Source: Pratylenchus scribneri
Taxonomy: Eukaryota > Nematoda > Chromadorea > Rhabditida > Pratylenchidae
Assembly (NCBI GenBank): GCA_030063045.1
Contig: JAQSEB010000033.1
Location: 496,001-560,000, forward strand
Length of the DNA: 64,000 nucleotides
Direction of reading: 5' to 3'
Shown here: piece by piece, positions 42,870 to 53,882 of the stretch
Layout: every line of letters starts with the position of its first letter
Position numbering within the stretch: position 1 is the stretch's first letter
Position numbers and translations under genes: made by a program
Notes under the pieces: generated by a model
What the model saw: only the letters and a program-made list of their open reading frames with translations
The model's database searches: none
What the model was told of the DNA's origin: nothing

Positions 42870-44262
42870 TCTTAAAATAGAAAAATATGAATAAAATATG
42901 AAAGTTTAAAATGAACAAATATTAAAAGTGAAGTGGCGAAAAACGAGTGTAGAGTTCATTAATAAATAATTAATTTTATTGTATTATTGTCCCAGACATG
43001 TTTTGTGAATTTCCCACATTCTCAAATTCAAATTTAATTATTTAATCAAAAGTGCCATACCCACACAGGGGGTGTGAGAACTTGGCCCAAATATCAATTG
43101 GTATAATATAATTATTAGAATTCCAAATAATTCAAAGCGGAAATAATTTCATTTTAAATGCCATCACATTAAATAATTTAATTTATTTTTATTAAAAGAA
43201 AAAAATGAGTCATTAAAAAGGTTAAAATAATAAACTAAAACATGAAGGGCATTGCATTACCCTTTAAATAAATATTCATGGAAATTTCGATTACCTAATT
43301 GTTTTTAACAATTTAATTCTTTAATAATGATTGAAAATTTATTTAAAAAACTTTTTTAAAATAAATTTTCTGAATATATATTTTTTTATTTATTCGCATG
43401 ATTAATTAAATTATAAATTCTGCCCTTTATATTTTTATTCTACATTTGCAAATAAATTATTTACAGACATCAGATTTATTTTTTAATTTTTATATTAATT
43501 TTTTATTTATTCTTTTTCCATATTTCCATTCGATAAAGAACATTGTAAGAATTTATTTTTGCATCATTCATTATCATGTTTTCTGTTTTGTTCCAAATAT
43601 TCCATATTCAATTAATCAGCATTATTTGAAATTTTGGGCGGTAGTCGTATTTGAATGATTTGACTCATAATAATATATGAAAATGTTGAATTTGAATGCA
43701 CATTTATTTGGAAAATAATATTTCATTTATCAAAATGAACATTCCATTGTTCTCTTTCAAATTTCATTTGATTATTTCCATTTATTTGTTTTTGACACTT
43801 TTGCTCGCAATTGTTCGATCAAAACAAAATTCATATTTAGGCACACCCTTTTCAATAATATTTTATTTAAAATAATGAGAATGCGGATATTCCTTTAAAT
43901 TTCAAGACCATTATTATTTCTTTTACTCGCATCATTTTCTCGTTTTTTTTAAAATTGTTTTCTTAATACTGTACAAAAAGCGTTTCCAAAATTAATTTTT
44001 CAGTTTCCACTCAAATCGTAATCTTATTGTTCATTTTAAAAATTTTAATTTACTTCAAGCTTCCACTTCAATTAATAAATAATTCCCATAATAATTTGAT
44101 ATCCGCCTTTGGCAATTTTGATGACCCAGACCCACTTAATTCCCTACCTAACATTATTTATTTATTATTTGAGAGGAGTTCATTTGACCTGTGCTGCTGT
44201 CTACTAAACACCCAAATAACCATTAAAAAATTCATCGATTTTCATAGAATTTATTTATTGAA
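42870..44262. other. 1.4-kb intergenic region, nothing recognised
   Basis: Very AT-rich. Hydrophobic open frames (for example 43446-43658) have no splice partners. A single TTGCATCA at 43559-43566 lacks the inverted partner found at the arginine genes and is probably chance. Confidence 0.5.
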
Positions 44263-44657
44263 ATGACAAATATATTTTGCCGATTTTGGGCCTGGATAAA
44301 GTCGTTGTTTTGGAAACATAAAATGGAATTAACTGTTGTTGGCATGGAATTTTCCGGCAAAACATCATTTGTCAATGTCATTTCGGTATGGCAAAAATGT
44401 TATAAATTTTTAATTGATTATTTTAATAATTTAAGGATGGAAGATTCTACGAAGACATGATTCCAACAGGTGAGTGCAATATTTAACAAAATTGATATAA
44501 TTGCGCATTTTAGTCGGCTTTAATGTCCGAAGTATAACAAAGGGCAATGTCGAGATTAAGGTTAAAAGAACAATTTTAATTCAAATATTATATTTTTATT
44601 TGCCAGATTTGGGATCTTGGCGGTCAGGCTCGGTTCCGTTCAATGTGGTATCGATAA
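44263..44657 (+). pseudogene. 5' half of an arl-8 small GTPase gene, truncated
   Basis: Four exons read the N-terminal half of Arl8: [20 protein letters not shown], the P-loop [29 protein letters not shown] (switch I), ITKGNVEIK, and IWDLGGQARFRSMW (switch II). All four are joined by short introns with correct phase. After SMW the frame meets TAA (44655-44657). The second half (the NKxD and SAL guanine-binding motifs, about 95 residues) is absent, and collagen exons begin within 50-250 bp. Known: Arl8 moves lysosomes and synaptic vesicles and needs the full G domain. Either the gene is broken here, the assembly is misjoined, or a chimeric transcript exists. Confidence 0.7.
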
Positions 44658-44703
44658 ATATTTTTTGTTGAATAATTTATTTGATTATTTTGATGAACAG
44701 AAA

Positions 44704-45669
44704 ATGGTGTCAAATATCCGGGCGCATATGGCCAATGGGGCCAATCCAATTTTGGGAAAAAGACAACGAAGGGAAACAATGGGCAGAATTCAATATTCTT
44801 CAACTTTAATTGGGAATGCATGTAATCAAATAATAATTTTAATTAATTTTATTGTAATTTTGGCAATTTATTCAAGGTTGCTCTTGTCAACAGGGACCAC
44901 CGGGCCCTCAAGGCAAAAGAGGAAAAAATGGACGAGATGGAAAAAACGGAGAAACGGGAAAAGATGGCAAAAATGGAATGAACGGAGTTTATGTGAATGT
45001 GGGACAAAAGGAGGAAGACATTTGCCAAATATGCCCTGCACCAATGCAAGGCCTCCCTGGCATTCCGGGCATTAAAGGCCCGGATGGACCGGCTGGGTAA
45101 AAGTTTACAATAATATTTTGCGATTTCATTGATGAATTCAGAACACCGGGCATTCCCGGATTCCCGGGCCAACATGGCTCAAAAGGGCCAAATGGACCTC
45201 CCGGTGCCCAAGGTGATCAAGGAGAAATTGGCGCAAAAGGAATTAAAGGAGATCCGGGTCGAATGATTTTTTCGGCCCGAGCTGGCCCACCCGGTCCTCC
45301 GGGTGCATTGGGAGCCCGCGGAGTTCGAGGGATGCCCGGATTCGATGGGCAACAAGGAGAAGCTGGGCCAAAAGGACCCAGAGGAATACCCGGCGGTACG
45401 GATAAATACATTTTCATAAAATAATTATTTTAATTAATTTATTTTTAGAACGTGGAGCACCCGGACTTCCCGGTCAATCTGGCCCACCCGGAACCATTGG
45501 TTCCATTGGCAAACCGGGCGAAACAATTTTCTATGGCGAAAGACCGCCTACAACAAAAAGCCCTGCAGAAAATATTGCAACTCCTAAAGCACCTCCATTG
45601 CGAATTTATGGCTCAAAAACCTTCAAATCACGAAACCGGGATACTCCTTATTTGCGAAGAAGGCCATAG
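44704..45669 (+). CDS. Cuticle collagen, 5' end unclear
   Basis: Exons 44704-44830 (approximate), 44877-45096, 45142-45395 and 45449-45669. A subtilisin-type site (GKRQRRET) precedes a cysteine pair joined across the intron, then CSCQQGPPGPQGKRGKNG. Gly-X-Y blocks are interrupted by EEDICQICPAP and RMIFSARA, and the protein ends with a non-collagen tail rich in Pro, Thr and Arg to TAG 45667-45669. This is the layout of nematode cuticle collagens: processing site, then cysteine-flanked triple-helix blocks. The expected N-terminal membrane segment (hydrophobic stretch plus homology boxes) was not found; upstream sequence is the arl-8 fragment. The start codon is therefore a guess. Confidence 0.75.
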
Positions 45670-45954
45670 ATTTATTTTATGAAGAAATTAACAAAAAAAT
45701 AAGATATTAAGAGTATTATTTTATTATAATTTTATTTATTAGAAAATAAAAGATTGACTGAAAAAATACATTGGTACAATTTCATGCATTTTTTAAATTT
45801 CTATTTTATATTTATTTTATTATTTTATTTCCATTCTTTTTTAATTTCCATTCAATCATTTTTTCCGGATCCATTTGGAATTCTTGCCACATCCACTTAT
45901 TTATTCAAACCACAACAAATTTCTCGACTCTCGCCCTCTGAAAATTGCTCTACA

Positions 45955-46365
45955 ATTCTTTCCAATTTCCTTCCCCATTTCCATTTTTCTTCCCCTTTTT
46001 TCCAATTCTTCCCCATTTCCATTTTTCTTCCCCTTTTTTCCAATTTCCTTCCCCATTTCCATTTTTCTTCCCCTTTTTTCCAATTCTTCCCCATTTCCAT
46101 TTTTCTTCCCCTTTTTTCCAATTCTTCCCCATTTCCATTTTTCTTCCCCTTTTTTCCAATTCTTCCCCATTTCCATTTTTCTTCCCCTTTTTTCCAATTC
46201 TTCCCCATTTCCATTTTTCTTCCCCTTTTTTCCAATTCTTCCCCATTTCCATTTTTCTTCCCCGTTTTTCCAATTCTTCCCCATTTCCATTTTTCTTCCC
46301 CTTTTTTCCAATTCTTCCCCATTTCCATTTTTCTTCCCCTTTTTTCCAATTCTTCCCCATTTCCA
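45955..46365. repeat. 38-bp tandem repeat, about 10 copies
   Basis: Units of TTCCCCATTTCCATTTTTCT followed by TCCCCTTTTTTCCAATTC, nearly identical, pyrimidine-rich on the + strand. Because 38 is not a multiple of three, all frames stay open and give repetitive frames of 150-215 codons on both strands; none is regarded as a gene. Two places have a longer TTCCTTCCCC variant near the start. Confidence 0.93.
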
Positions 46366-47108
46366 ACCCCCCGATTCGGAACACATCAAATTCATACTTA
46401 AAATGGCCAAAAGGGGCAGTTATCAATGGGGAACATTTTATCACAAAGGGCAGCACTATTCCGCAGAATTTGGGGAAAGGGGAAATATAATGTTATTGCC
46501 CCTGCCTAAATCTGTGTAGAAGGCTAGAGTTAATAATTTAGAGGGAAGCTAGACGATTAGAAATGGAAAAGATGCAATGAGCAAAGCATTGCATTGGTCA
46601 ATGGTCAGCAGCGGTCATTCAATAGAGTGAAAGGAGGACAAGGGAGTAAAGCAATTAAATATTAAACCAATCTTATTTGGGGTTTGGGCCTAGGCCGTCT
46701 TGGCTTTTGGCTTTTGGGGTGTACAAAACATTTGAACAATTTTATGTTTTAATCAATTTTTAATTTCCAATTTTATATTCCACTATAATGGAAAAAATAT
46801 ATTATAAAAAATTGTAAAATAAATTACGCTGAATTGAATTAACAAAAAAATCAGAGAATAAAGATTGAAAGACTATAATATTATTAGTAGAATTTTTTCA
46901 AGTATTTTTTTCCTTTAACAATTCCATTATTTATTCCACTTCCCAATTTCCATTCACATTTAATTTTTCTGGATCGATTTTTTTATTACTTCTTGCCTCA
47001 TCGTTTTATTCAACCCAATCCTCAACAACATATTTCACGTCCCCATTCAACAGCATATTTCACGTCCCCATCCCCACCCACATAAAAATAACCCTCACCT
47101 TCTCTTAT
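46366..47108. other. Intergenic, nothing recognised
   Basis: AT-rich spacer between the collagen/repeat region and the lipin gene. A short duplicated phrase (CATATTTCACGTCCCCAT) occurs near 47030 and 47051. No gene seen. Confidence 0.5.
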
Positions 47109-47123
47109 GTTTGCATTTTTAGA
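47109..47123 (+). promoter_or_regulatory. Probable splice acceptor just before the lipin ATG (possible SL trans-splice site)
   Basis: TTTGCATTTTTAG ends 1 base before ATG 47124. In nematodes an unpaired strong acceptor immediately before the first ATG often marks spliced-leader addition. A cis intron joining an upstream exon is the alternative, but no upstream exon was recognised. Confidence 0.4.
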
Positions 47124-48235
47124 ATGAGGAAGCGGTGCTATAGAAAAATAAAAATGCTTTCCGCAATTGCGTCCGACTTGGTTGTTGTTAAATGGCCAAA
47201 TGGTGATTTCAAAGCAACAACAAGCACAATTTACATTCCCGATGATGAAAAAATATTAAACGACCAAGAAAAATTGCTTCCAATCAGTCTAAAAACGACA
47301 AATCCAGAAAATGGTATTTAAAATTTGATCAAAATATTTAATAAAATAATATAAATTAAATTCAGGCGAACAGGCCATACCAATTTCCTCCCTTCAATGT
47401 ACCAAAAATGAACATGGATTATTGTCGATCACCGGAATCAGCAATGAACAATTCACAAAAATGGCACTTCGCCCGGGCAAAAATTTGGCAAAATTACAAT
47501 TTTTGGAGAGGAATTGCGAAGGCAAAGCTGCATTGGAAATTGGAATGAACATTTATTTATGGGAAAAAACAGAAAAAATAATCATTTCCGACATTGATGG
47601 AACCATAACCAGAAGCGACAAACGAGGATTAGTACTTCCAATATTTGGTAAAATTCGGGTGGAATCCATCAATTAATATGCAAAAATTGACAGGCATAAA
47701 TTGGGCACAAAAAGGCGTTGTCGAATTGTATTCGGCGCTGGCAAAGAATGGATACAAATTGGCCTATTTGTCCTCCCGTCCAATCCCATTGCTGAATGAA
47801 ACTGCCGAATATCTTCATGAACTCCAAATGCCCGATGGTCCAATCTTTCTCACGCCCCAGGGTCTGAAAGTGACCCTTTCCAATTTGGATTCAGTGCTGA
47901 AGCCAATTCCATTCAAAAAAAGTGTTCTCCAAAATCTGATGGTGCCATTCTAATTTTTAATTTTATTTATATTTTTGAATATTTTGAAGGAATTATTTCC
48001 TCCGGATGCCGGTGCCATGATCGCTGGAATTGGAAATCAACAAACGGACATTGAAGTTTACCGGGTTCTGAAATTTCCGCGAGCATTCATTGTGGATGAA
48101 GCCGGCTCAGTTCAAATTTATGAGGATGGCAAGAAATTGGGAAGAATAACAAATTACATAGAAATGATTGCAAATTTGAATGATTGGTTCCCACAAATAC
48201 ACATAAATTGTCCATTGAATTGTACTGAAGTCTGA
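47124..48235 (+). CDS. Short lipin-type phosphatidate phosphatase (C-LIP domain)
   Basis: Four exons (47124-47313, 47366-47647, 47694-47941, 47990-48235) give 321 residues. The C-terminal two thirds is the lipin catalytic region: IYLWEKTEKIIISDIDGTIT with the HAD motif D-x-D-x-T (DIDGT), then NWAQKGVVELYSALAKNGYK, YLSSRPI, a GPIFLTP-type motif, AGIGNQQTDIEVYR (like FGNRPADVYSY in lipins) and a final WFPQIH. The N-terminal stretch ASDLVVVKWPNGDFKATT resembles the end of the N-LIP domain. Known: lipins of about 700-900 residues convert phosphatidate to diacylglycerol at the ER and also act in the nucleus. The middle region of several hundred residues is missing here, so this is a compact paralogue or degenerate copy. 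Confidence 0.75.
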
Positions 48236-48719
48236 CCCACCTAACAACATTAACCTTTTTGTGCATTTTCTCATTTTTATATATTATTCATTTTCCAATG
48301 TTCATAAATTAATTTTAAATAAAATAAATGAATTTTCACTATATTTGAATAAATCATTTAAAAAAGAATGAAAAATAATTGAACTGAATAAAAACAATGC
48401 AACAAAAATCCAAAAATCCAAATCAACAGGAGGATTTGAGGATATCATCAAAGGATTAATATATAATTGCACAAAATTGGTGAAATTATTTTTCTATTTG
48501 TGGTTGACTAGACACGAGAGGATCAAATGAAGTTTGGTTGGAGTTTAGAAGAAGAGTAGATAGAAACTAGAAATAGAACCTGTTTTCAATTTTCAGGGCT
48601 GCGGCCTTTTAATTTTAGTCGACCGAATATATTTCTTTATTTCCACCTCCACTTCCTTTGGTGAAAGTACGAAATTCCATTTCAAAATAAAATTAATTTT
48701 CCCAATTTATAAAGCAAAA
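48236..48719. other. Intergenic, nothing recognised
   Basis: Short AT-rich spacer between two same-strand genes. The 484-bp gap is longer than typical nematode operon spacing of about 100 bp. Confidence 0.45.
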
Positions 48720-49926
48720 ATGCTCGTAATAATAGCATCAATTATTGCCGTCCTAACCATCAAATATTTGATTATCAAATTTTTGTTGATAATTTGGCGA
48801 ATTCTATTTCCCTATGTTTTGGCCCGTCCAAAGAATTTGGAAGAATTGGCCGGGAAAGGGAATTGGGCATTGGTGACCGGATGCACGGATGGAATTGGAC
48901 GGGCCTATGCGGAGGAATTTGCCAAAAAAGGAATTAGCCTTGTGTTAGTCTCCCGTTCCCGTGAAAAACTGGCCCAAATGGAGGCGGAATTCCGGCGCCG
49001 TTTTGCCAAACCGGACATCAAAATAATTGCATTCGATTTTACGGAAACATCATTGGACGAATTTAAGCGAAAATTATTGAATCGAATTAAAGATTTGGAC
49101 ATTGGAATTTTGGGTAAATGTCCAACCAAAAATTTAATATTTTTGTTGAATTTAACAGTGAATAATGTTGGAGCAATGCACACTTATCCACAACGATTTC
49201 ACGATGCCGAGGGTGGAATGGAAAAAATGACACAAATTATGGTTATTCACAAAACTATTAAATAAATTAATTAATTGATCCATCGAAATCGCAGATTGTC
49301 AATATGTTCCCGGTTACATTGCTTTGCGCATTTGTTTTGGAACAAATGGTCAAAAGAGGGAATGGGATCATTGTGAATATTTCAAGTGTTGCCGGCTATG
49401 CCCCAATGTATTATACGGCAATATATTCCGCAACAAAGGCATAAAAAAATGAGAAAAACCAATTTTAAACTATGATTTTAGGCATATGTGAATTGGCTTT
49501 CCGATTCACTCCGGCAGGAATATGCCCCACAGAAAGGAATAATCATACAAACGGTAATAAAATATTAATTCGGATTATTCATTAGAAATTGACTTTATTA
49601 TGAATTAATTTAGATTTATCCGGGAGCAGTGATAACGAATATGTCAAAAATGGTTTCGGAAGGTAAAAGTCCATCTTTTTTCATGCCAAGTGCCCAGCAA
49701 TTCGCCCAATCTGCAATCAGAACAATTGGAAATATTTCGGAAACAACCGGCTGCATGGGACATCAAATACAGGTAAATTTAAATATAAATAATTTTATTT
49801 AATTATTATTTTTAGATGGAATTTTTCATGAAATTGACGCCTGTATTTTTGCGAAATTTTTTGATCAAAAAACGATTGGAAGGCATTCGAGAGGATTGGC
49901 TGAAAAAGGCACCAATTGATCCATGA
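48720..49926 (+). CDS. LET-767/HSD17B12-type steroid/3-ketoacyl dehydrogenase (SDR)
   Basis: Six exons (48720-49113, 49160-49241, 49295-49438, 49482-49553, 49614-49772, 49816-49926) encode about 320 residues, the family length. An N-terminal hydrophobic segment anchors the protein, probably in the ER. SDR motifs: ALVTGCTDGIGRAYA (NADP loop), VNNVGA (NNAG equivalent), NISSVAGYAPMYYTAIYSATKAY with catalytic Ser, Tyr and Lys, and YPGAVITNMS after the active site. The C-terminus has LKKAPIDP, compatible with ER retrieval. Known: these enzymes reduce 3-ketoacyl-CoA in fatty-acid elongation or act on steroids; C. elegans LET-767 makes branched and long fatty acids. Intron 3 (49439-49481) has a GC donor (AAAG/GCATAA). 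Confidence 0.88.
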
Positions 49927-50379
49927 AAATACATAAATTAAATAATTATTTGAAGAATATTCTCCAAATAAATTACATTTTTAATTAATTAAATATGAAA
50001 AAACTGGAATTCTTATTCACCTATTTTATTATTACAATATTCATTGCAATCGTCAAAATTTGTATAAGTACGAGGGAATTCTGATTATTTCTTTGCACTT
50101 TTCTTTCAATGGAAAATTTTTGCAACCACAATTAGGAATATATTCAAATTCATTTTTGGAATTTTACGTAGAAAAGGATAATAAAATAATTAGCAGAATA
50201 TTCGAAAATGGGATTCAATTCATCAGAAGAAGGAATGGATTTTGAAAAAGGGCTTAATTCACAAAAGATGAATAATTTATAATGAGAATTGAAAAAGTGC
50301 ATCACGCAAAATTATTCATTTATTTTATACTTATATTTAGGAAAATTTTATATAAAATAAGTAAAAAGTTGTCCATTTT
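49927..50379. other. Intergenic, nothing recognised
   Basis: 3' flank of the dehydrogenase gene; no gene supported. Confidence 0.45.
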
Positions 50380-53170
50380 TTTCCATTATTTAGTGACTGC
50401 AAATTATTTTGCAATTTTTTTATTCCAAACAATTTAAAAAATGCACTTTTCTTTGTGCATTCATTTATGTCAACAATGGTGGCAATTTTTTTAAAAAAGT
50501 GGAAAAACATGGCAATTATGCTTTTGCATTTGGCCAACCCAGACATTCTTTCCCCTCCGCGGAGCAGCTAGAATTTACTTGCCTTTACAATATTTTGTAA
50601 ATACTTAATATATTTGCAAAAATTTTATTTAATTCACTATGTTTTATGCAAATAGAAGGGCATATTTTTGCATAATTTAATATTTCATTGATTTATTATA
50701 ATTAAATTATTTGCATTTGCACTTTTAACTGTAAGCATGCGTGTGAATATTTGAAGAATTAATTCGATTTTTCGATGTTACATGTGAAAATTAAATGAAA
50801 TATACTTTTATGTCTGCACTGCATGTGACCATTCCTCTTTGTCCCATCCCAACAAAGTTCATTCCAATCCAATCTTCCAAAATTAAATTAAAAATAAAAA
50901 TTATGCATATTTTATTTTCCTGAAAATTTCGTTGATTTTTTAATACCTCGAATCCATTCCATTCCAACTATTTTTTTGCAACATTTCGATAATCTCTCCT
51001 TTCCCTCATATATTCACATGAAAACCCACATGGTTTCTTTAAACAAGTTAATGGAATTCAAATGAAAATGAAATGCTATTTGCGCCTGTTTACCTGAATA
51101 TTTCCTCATTTTTCCATTCAATAAATCCAAATCCCTCTCACATAATCCCTAGCTTTAAGTAAACAATTTCAATAAATCCACAGGGTATCTTCTAATCGGC
51201 AGACGGGCTCCTTTTATTTTCATATCGCAATGACAATTTATCTTCTGTATATACAGTATGGCCTTTCCGATTTTGTAATAACCAATTATCACATCAGAAT
51301 CCTTCTCTAGCACAAAATACTAATATCCATTAATGTTGGCCAAAATTTCTGTTTAATTATTTTTATTTTATTTCCTTTTCTTATTCCAGAGATCCCACCA
51401 AGTCAAGACGATATATAAGGACAAAATTTTAATTTTTGAAATTATTATTTTTTATTTCTGTTAGAAAAAATTGTTTGCTTGTATTTTTCTCATTATGTTC
51501 ACCTTGAGATTTGATTTTTTGGCTCCTTCAAAATTCAAATACTCAATTATTAAATTTTTTTTTCATAAAAATATAGTTTGACATTTTTAAAATGAAAAAC
51601 AAAAAAATAATACAAATTCAGGAAAATTTACATACTTTTAGGAGAAAATCAATTTTTAATTTTTCATTGTGTCCATTTTTGCATTATTTAGTGACTGCAA
51701 ATTGTTTTGCAATTTTTCTTCCAAACAATTTAAAAATGCACTTTTCTTGAATATTTATTTATTTCAATGGTGGCAATTTTAAATAGTGGAAAAAGATGAC
51801 AATTATGCTCTAGCATTCTGGCAACCCAGATATTCTTTCCCATAAGTAGCTGGAATTTATTGCCATTTTTACAATATTGTAAATAATATTAAATAATTTT
51901 TATTTAATTGAATAAATTTTATACAATTAGGAGGCATAATTTAATATTTTTCGATTATTATTATTAAATTATTTGCATTTGCACTTTTTGCTTTAAGCAG
52001 GGATGTTGTAGACTTTTTGAAGAGCTAATCCAATTTTTTGATGTCAAATGGGAAAATGAAAATATGCCTGCCTTCTGCCATGCTAATGCCAAAATTCCAA
52101 ATGCCAATCCTCTTTTTCCCGACAAAATTCAATCCAAAATATAAATAACCATCATTATTTTTAAATTATTTTATTTTCTAAAAATTTCATTGAATTTTTC
52201 TTAAAATTTTAATTCATTGAATCGTTATTGCTTTTTTCTGTTTCAACATTTCAATGAATCCTATCTCATTTCTCATGTACTCATTGCTTTCACGCGAAAA
52301 GGCCTAGGCATTTTTGCTTCAATTTTTATTCATGGAAAGGAGTGAAATTGAATGAATTGAATTGAAATGAAAATGCATTGTGCGTGTTTATTATTGTGAA
52401 TATTCCTCCTTCTTAAAATGCCAATTTTCCTTCAATTCAATAAATCCCATAGGATATTTTCTCTTTTATTTTTTACTGTGCCAAAAAAAAATTATTTTCT
52501 CTATATGTTTTTTCCATTTTGTATTCATAAACATAATCCACCAATTATTGACCATAATTTCCGACGCAAATGGCTTCATCTACCTTCCCATTGCTTATCC
52601 TAATAATTTTGAAAAATATTTTTAAAAAATTATTTAACTTTTTTTAGTTTTTAGTAAATGAATTTTAACTTAATAAAAAATTAGTAAATTAATTCCAAAA
52701 ATCCAAATAATTGATATTTCAATAATTAGAAGCAGATGATTAAATTTTATAAAATTTCCCTTTTTCCAATTTCCCAGCTGCTTTTCATTCATTCAATTGG
52801 CCAAATATCAAATAATTTACTATTTTTAGCAGTCATTAAATTTATAATTCCAGGCTAAAAATGCCAATTCCTCTATTTGGATTTCTCCAATCTCCAATCT
52901 GTGATTAAAATTTAATTTGCTTTTTTGTAATCGTGTGTCCTGGGCCAAAAGATTCATATAGACATTTTGAATCAATATTTAAATTAATATTTCATATTTA
53001 ATTTGACTTTTTTTTTTATTTGTTTTCTTCAAAATTCAATCATTCATAACATTTTTCTTTATTAGAAATCTTTGCCATAAAATAATATATTAAAATTTTT
53101 AAAATGAATAAAAAATTAAAACAAATTCAAATAAATTTACTTGCCTTTAGGCTAAAATCAATTTTCGCCA
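50380..53170. repeat. Diverged non-coding tandem duplication (two units of about 1.3-1.5 kb)
   Basis: Unit A begins near 50390 and unit B near 51680. Matching landmarks come in the same order: ATTATTTAGTGACTGCAAAT (50388 and 51685), ATGCACTTTTCTT, CAATGGTGGCAATTTT, AACCCAGACATTCTTTCCC versus AACCCAGATATTCTTTCCC, ATTATTTGCATTTGCACTTT (50704 and 51967), and a final region near 51590 and 53095 with AAAATTTTTAAAATGAA-like and ACTTTTAGG/GCCTTTAGG words. Overall identity looks moderate with many indels. No unit carries a credible open frame. Confidence 0.65.
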
Positions 53171-53882
53171 TTTTTTCATTCCTTTTTCATTTTCGCCATT
53201 CTCCAAAAAACACCTTTTAAAAAGAGGCTTCTTCTCAACTCCTCTCCAATTTGATTAAAATTTAATATTTTAATATTCTCCTAGCAAATTTTATGCAAAA
53301 ATTTCCTTGATAATCCTTCACATCAAAGTGGCAATGCCATCATAAATGTTTGGCCAAAAAGTCAAATGGCAAATTATTTTCTACAATTTTCATGTTCCTT
53401 TGCAACAATGCCAACTTTTCCAAGGAATTGTTGTTTTTTGCAGCAGCGAAAATTATTTTTATTCCCACAATTTTTTCCCTTCCATTTCTACTATTTTTGG
53501 GCCAACCAAAAATATAAATTCCAAATATAATTTTTCTGCTCCCAATGAAATTATTAATTTAGCACATCAAAGCAGCAAAAAATGCTCTGAATAAACTTTT
53601 CCCCATCTCATTTTTTCCCATTTTTACCCTTCGTCTCCTAATTAGAGTCTAAAGCTCAAATTACCGAAAGGATATTTCTAACTCAATTTATTCCCGAATA
53701 GAGACCAACTTCTCCCATTTTATAATAAATTGGCCCATTTCAAGACAATGAATAATAAATAATATGTAATTTAATTCGCCCATTTCCATTAAATTGCCGC
53801 AATTTGAATTCATTTCCTTTCTTTCTTGTCATTTTTGGTACTTTCATTTCACCGAATTAATTAATTAAAAATTAAGAAAAAA
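53171..53882. other. Upstream region of the GPCR gene
   Basis: No gene supported. The open frame at 53346-53594 has no recognised motif or splice partners. Confidence 0.45.

Noticed and set aside
43559..43566. Isolated TTGCATCA as a further ATF4-type site
   Set aside because: There is no inverted partner, it is about 700 bp from any gene start, and such 8-mers are expected by chance at this window size.
44617..45075. 152-codon frame read straight through the collagen first exons
   Set aside because: It ignores clear splice sites; the collagen Gly-X-Y frame begins only after the intron ending at 44876.
45754..46519. Several overlapping open frames of 150-215 codons on both strands
   Set aside because: All are produced by the 38-bp tandem repeat, which stays open in every frame.
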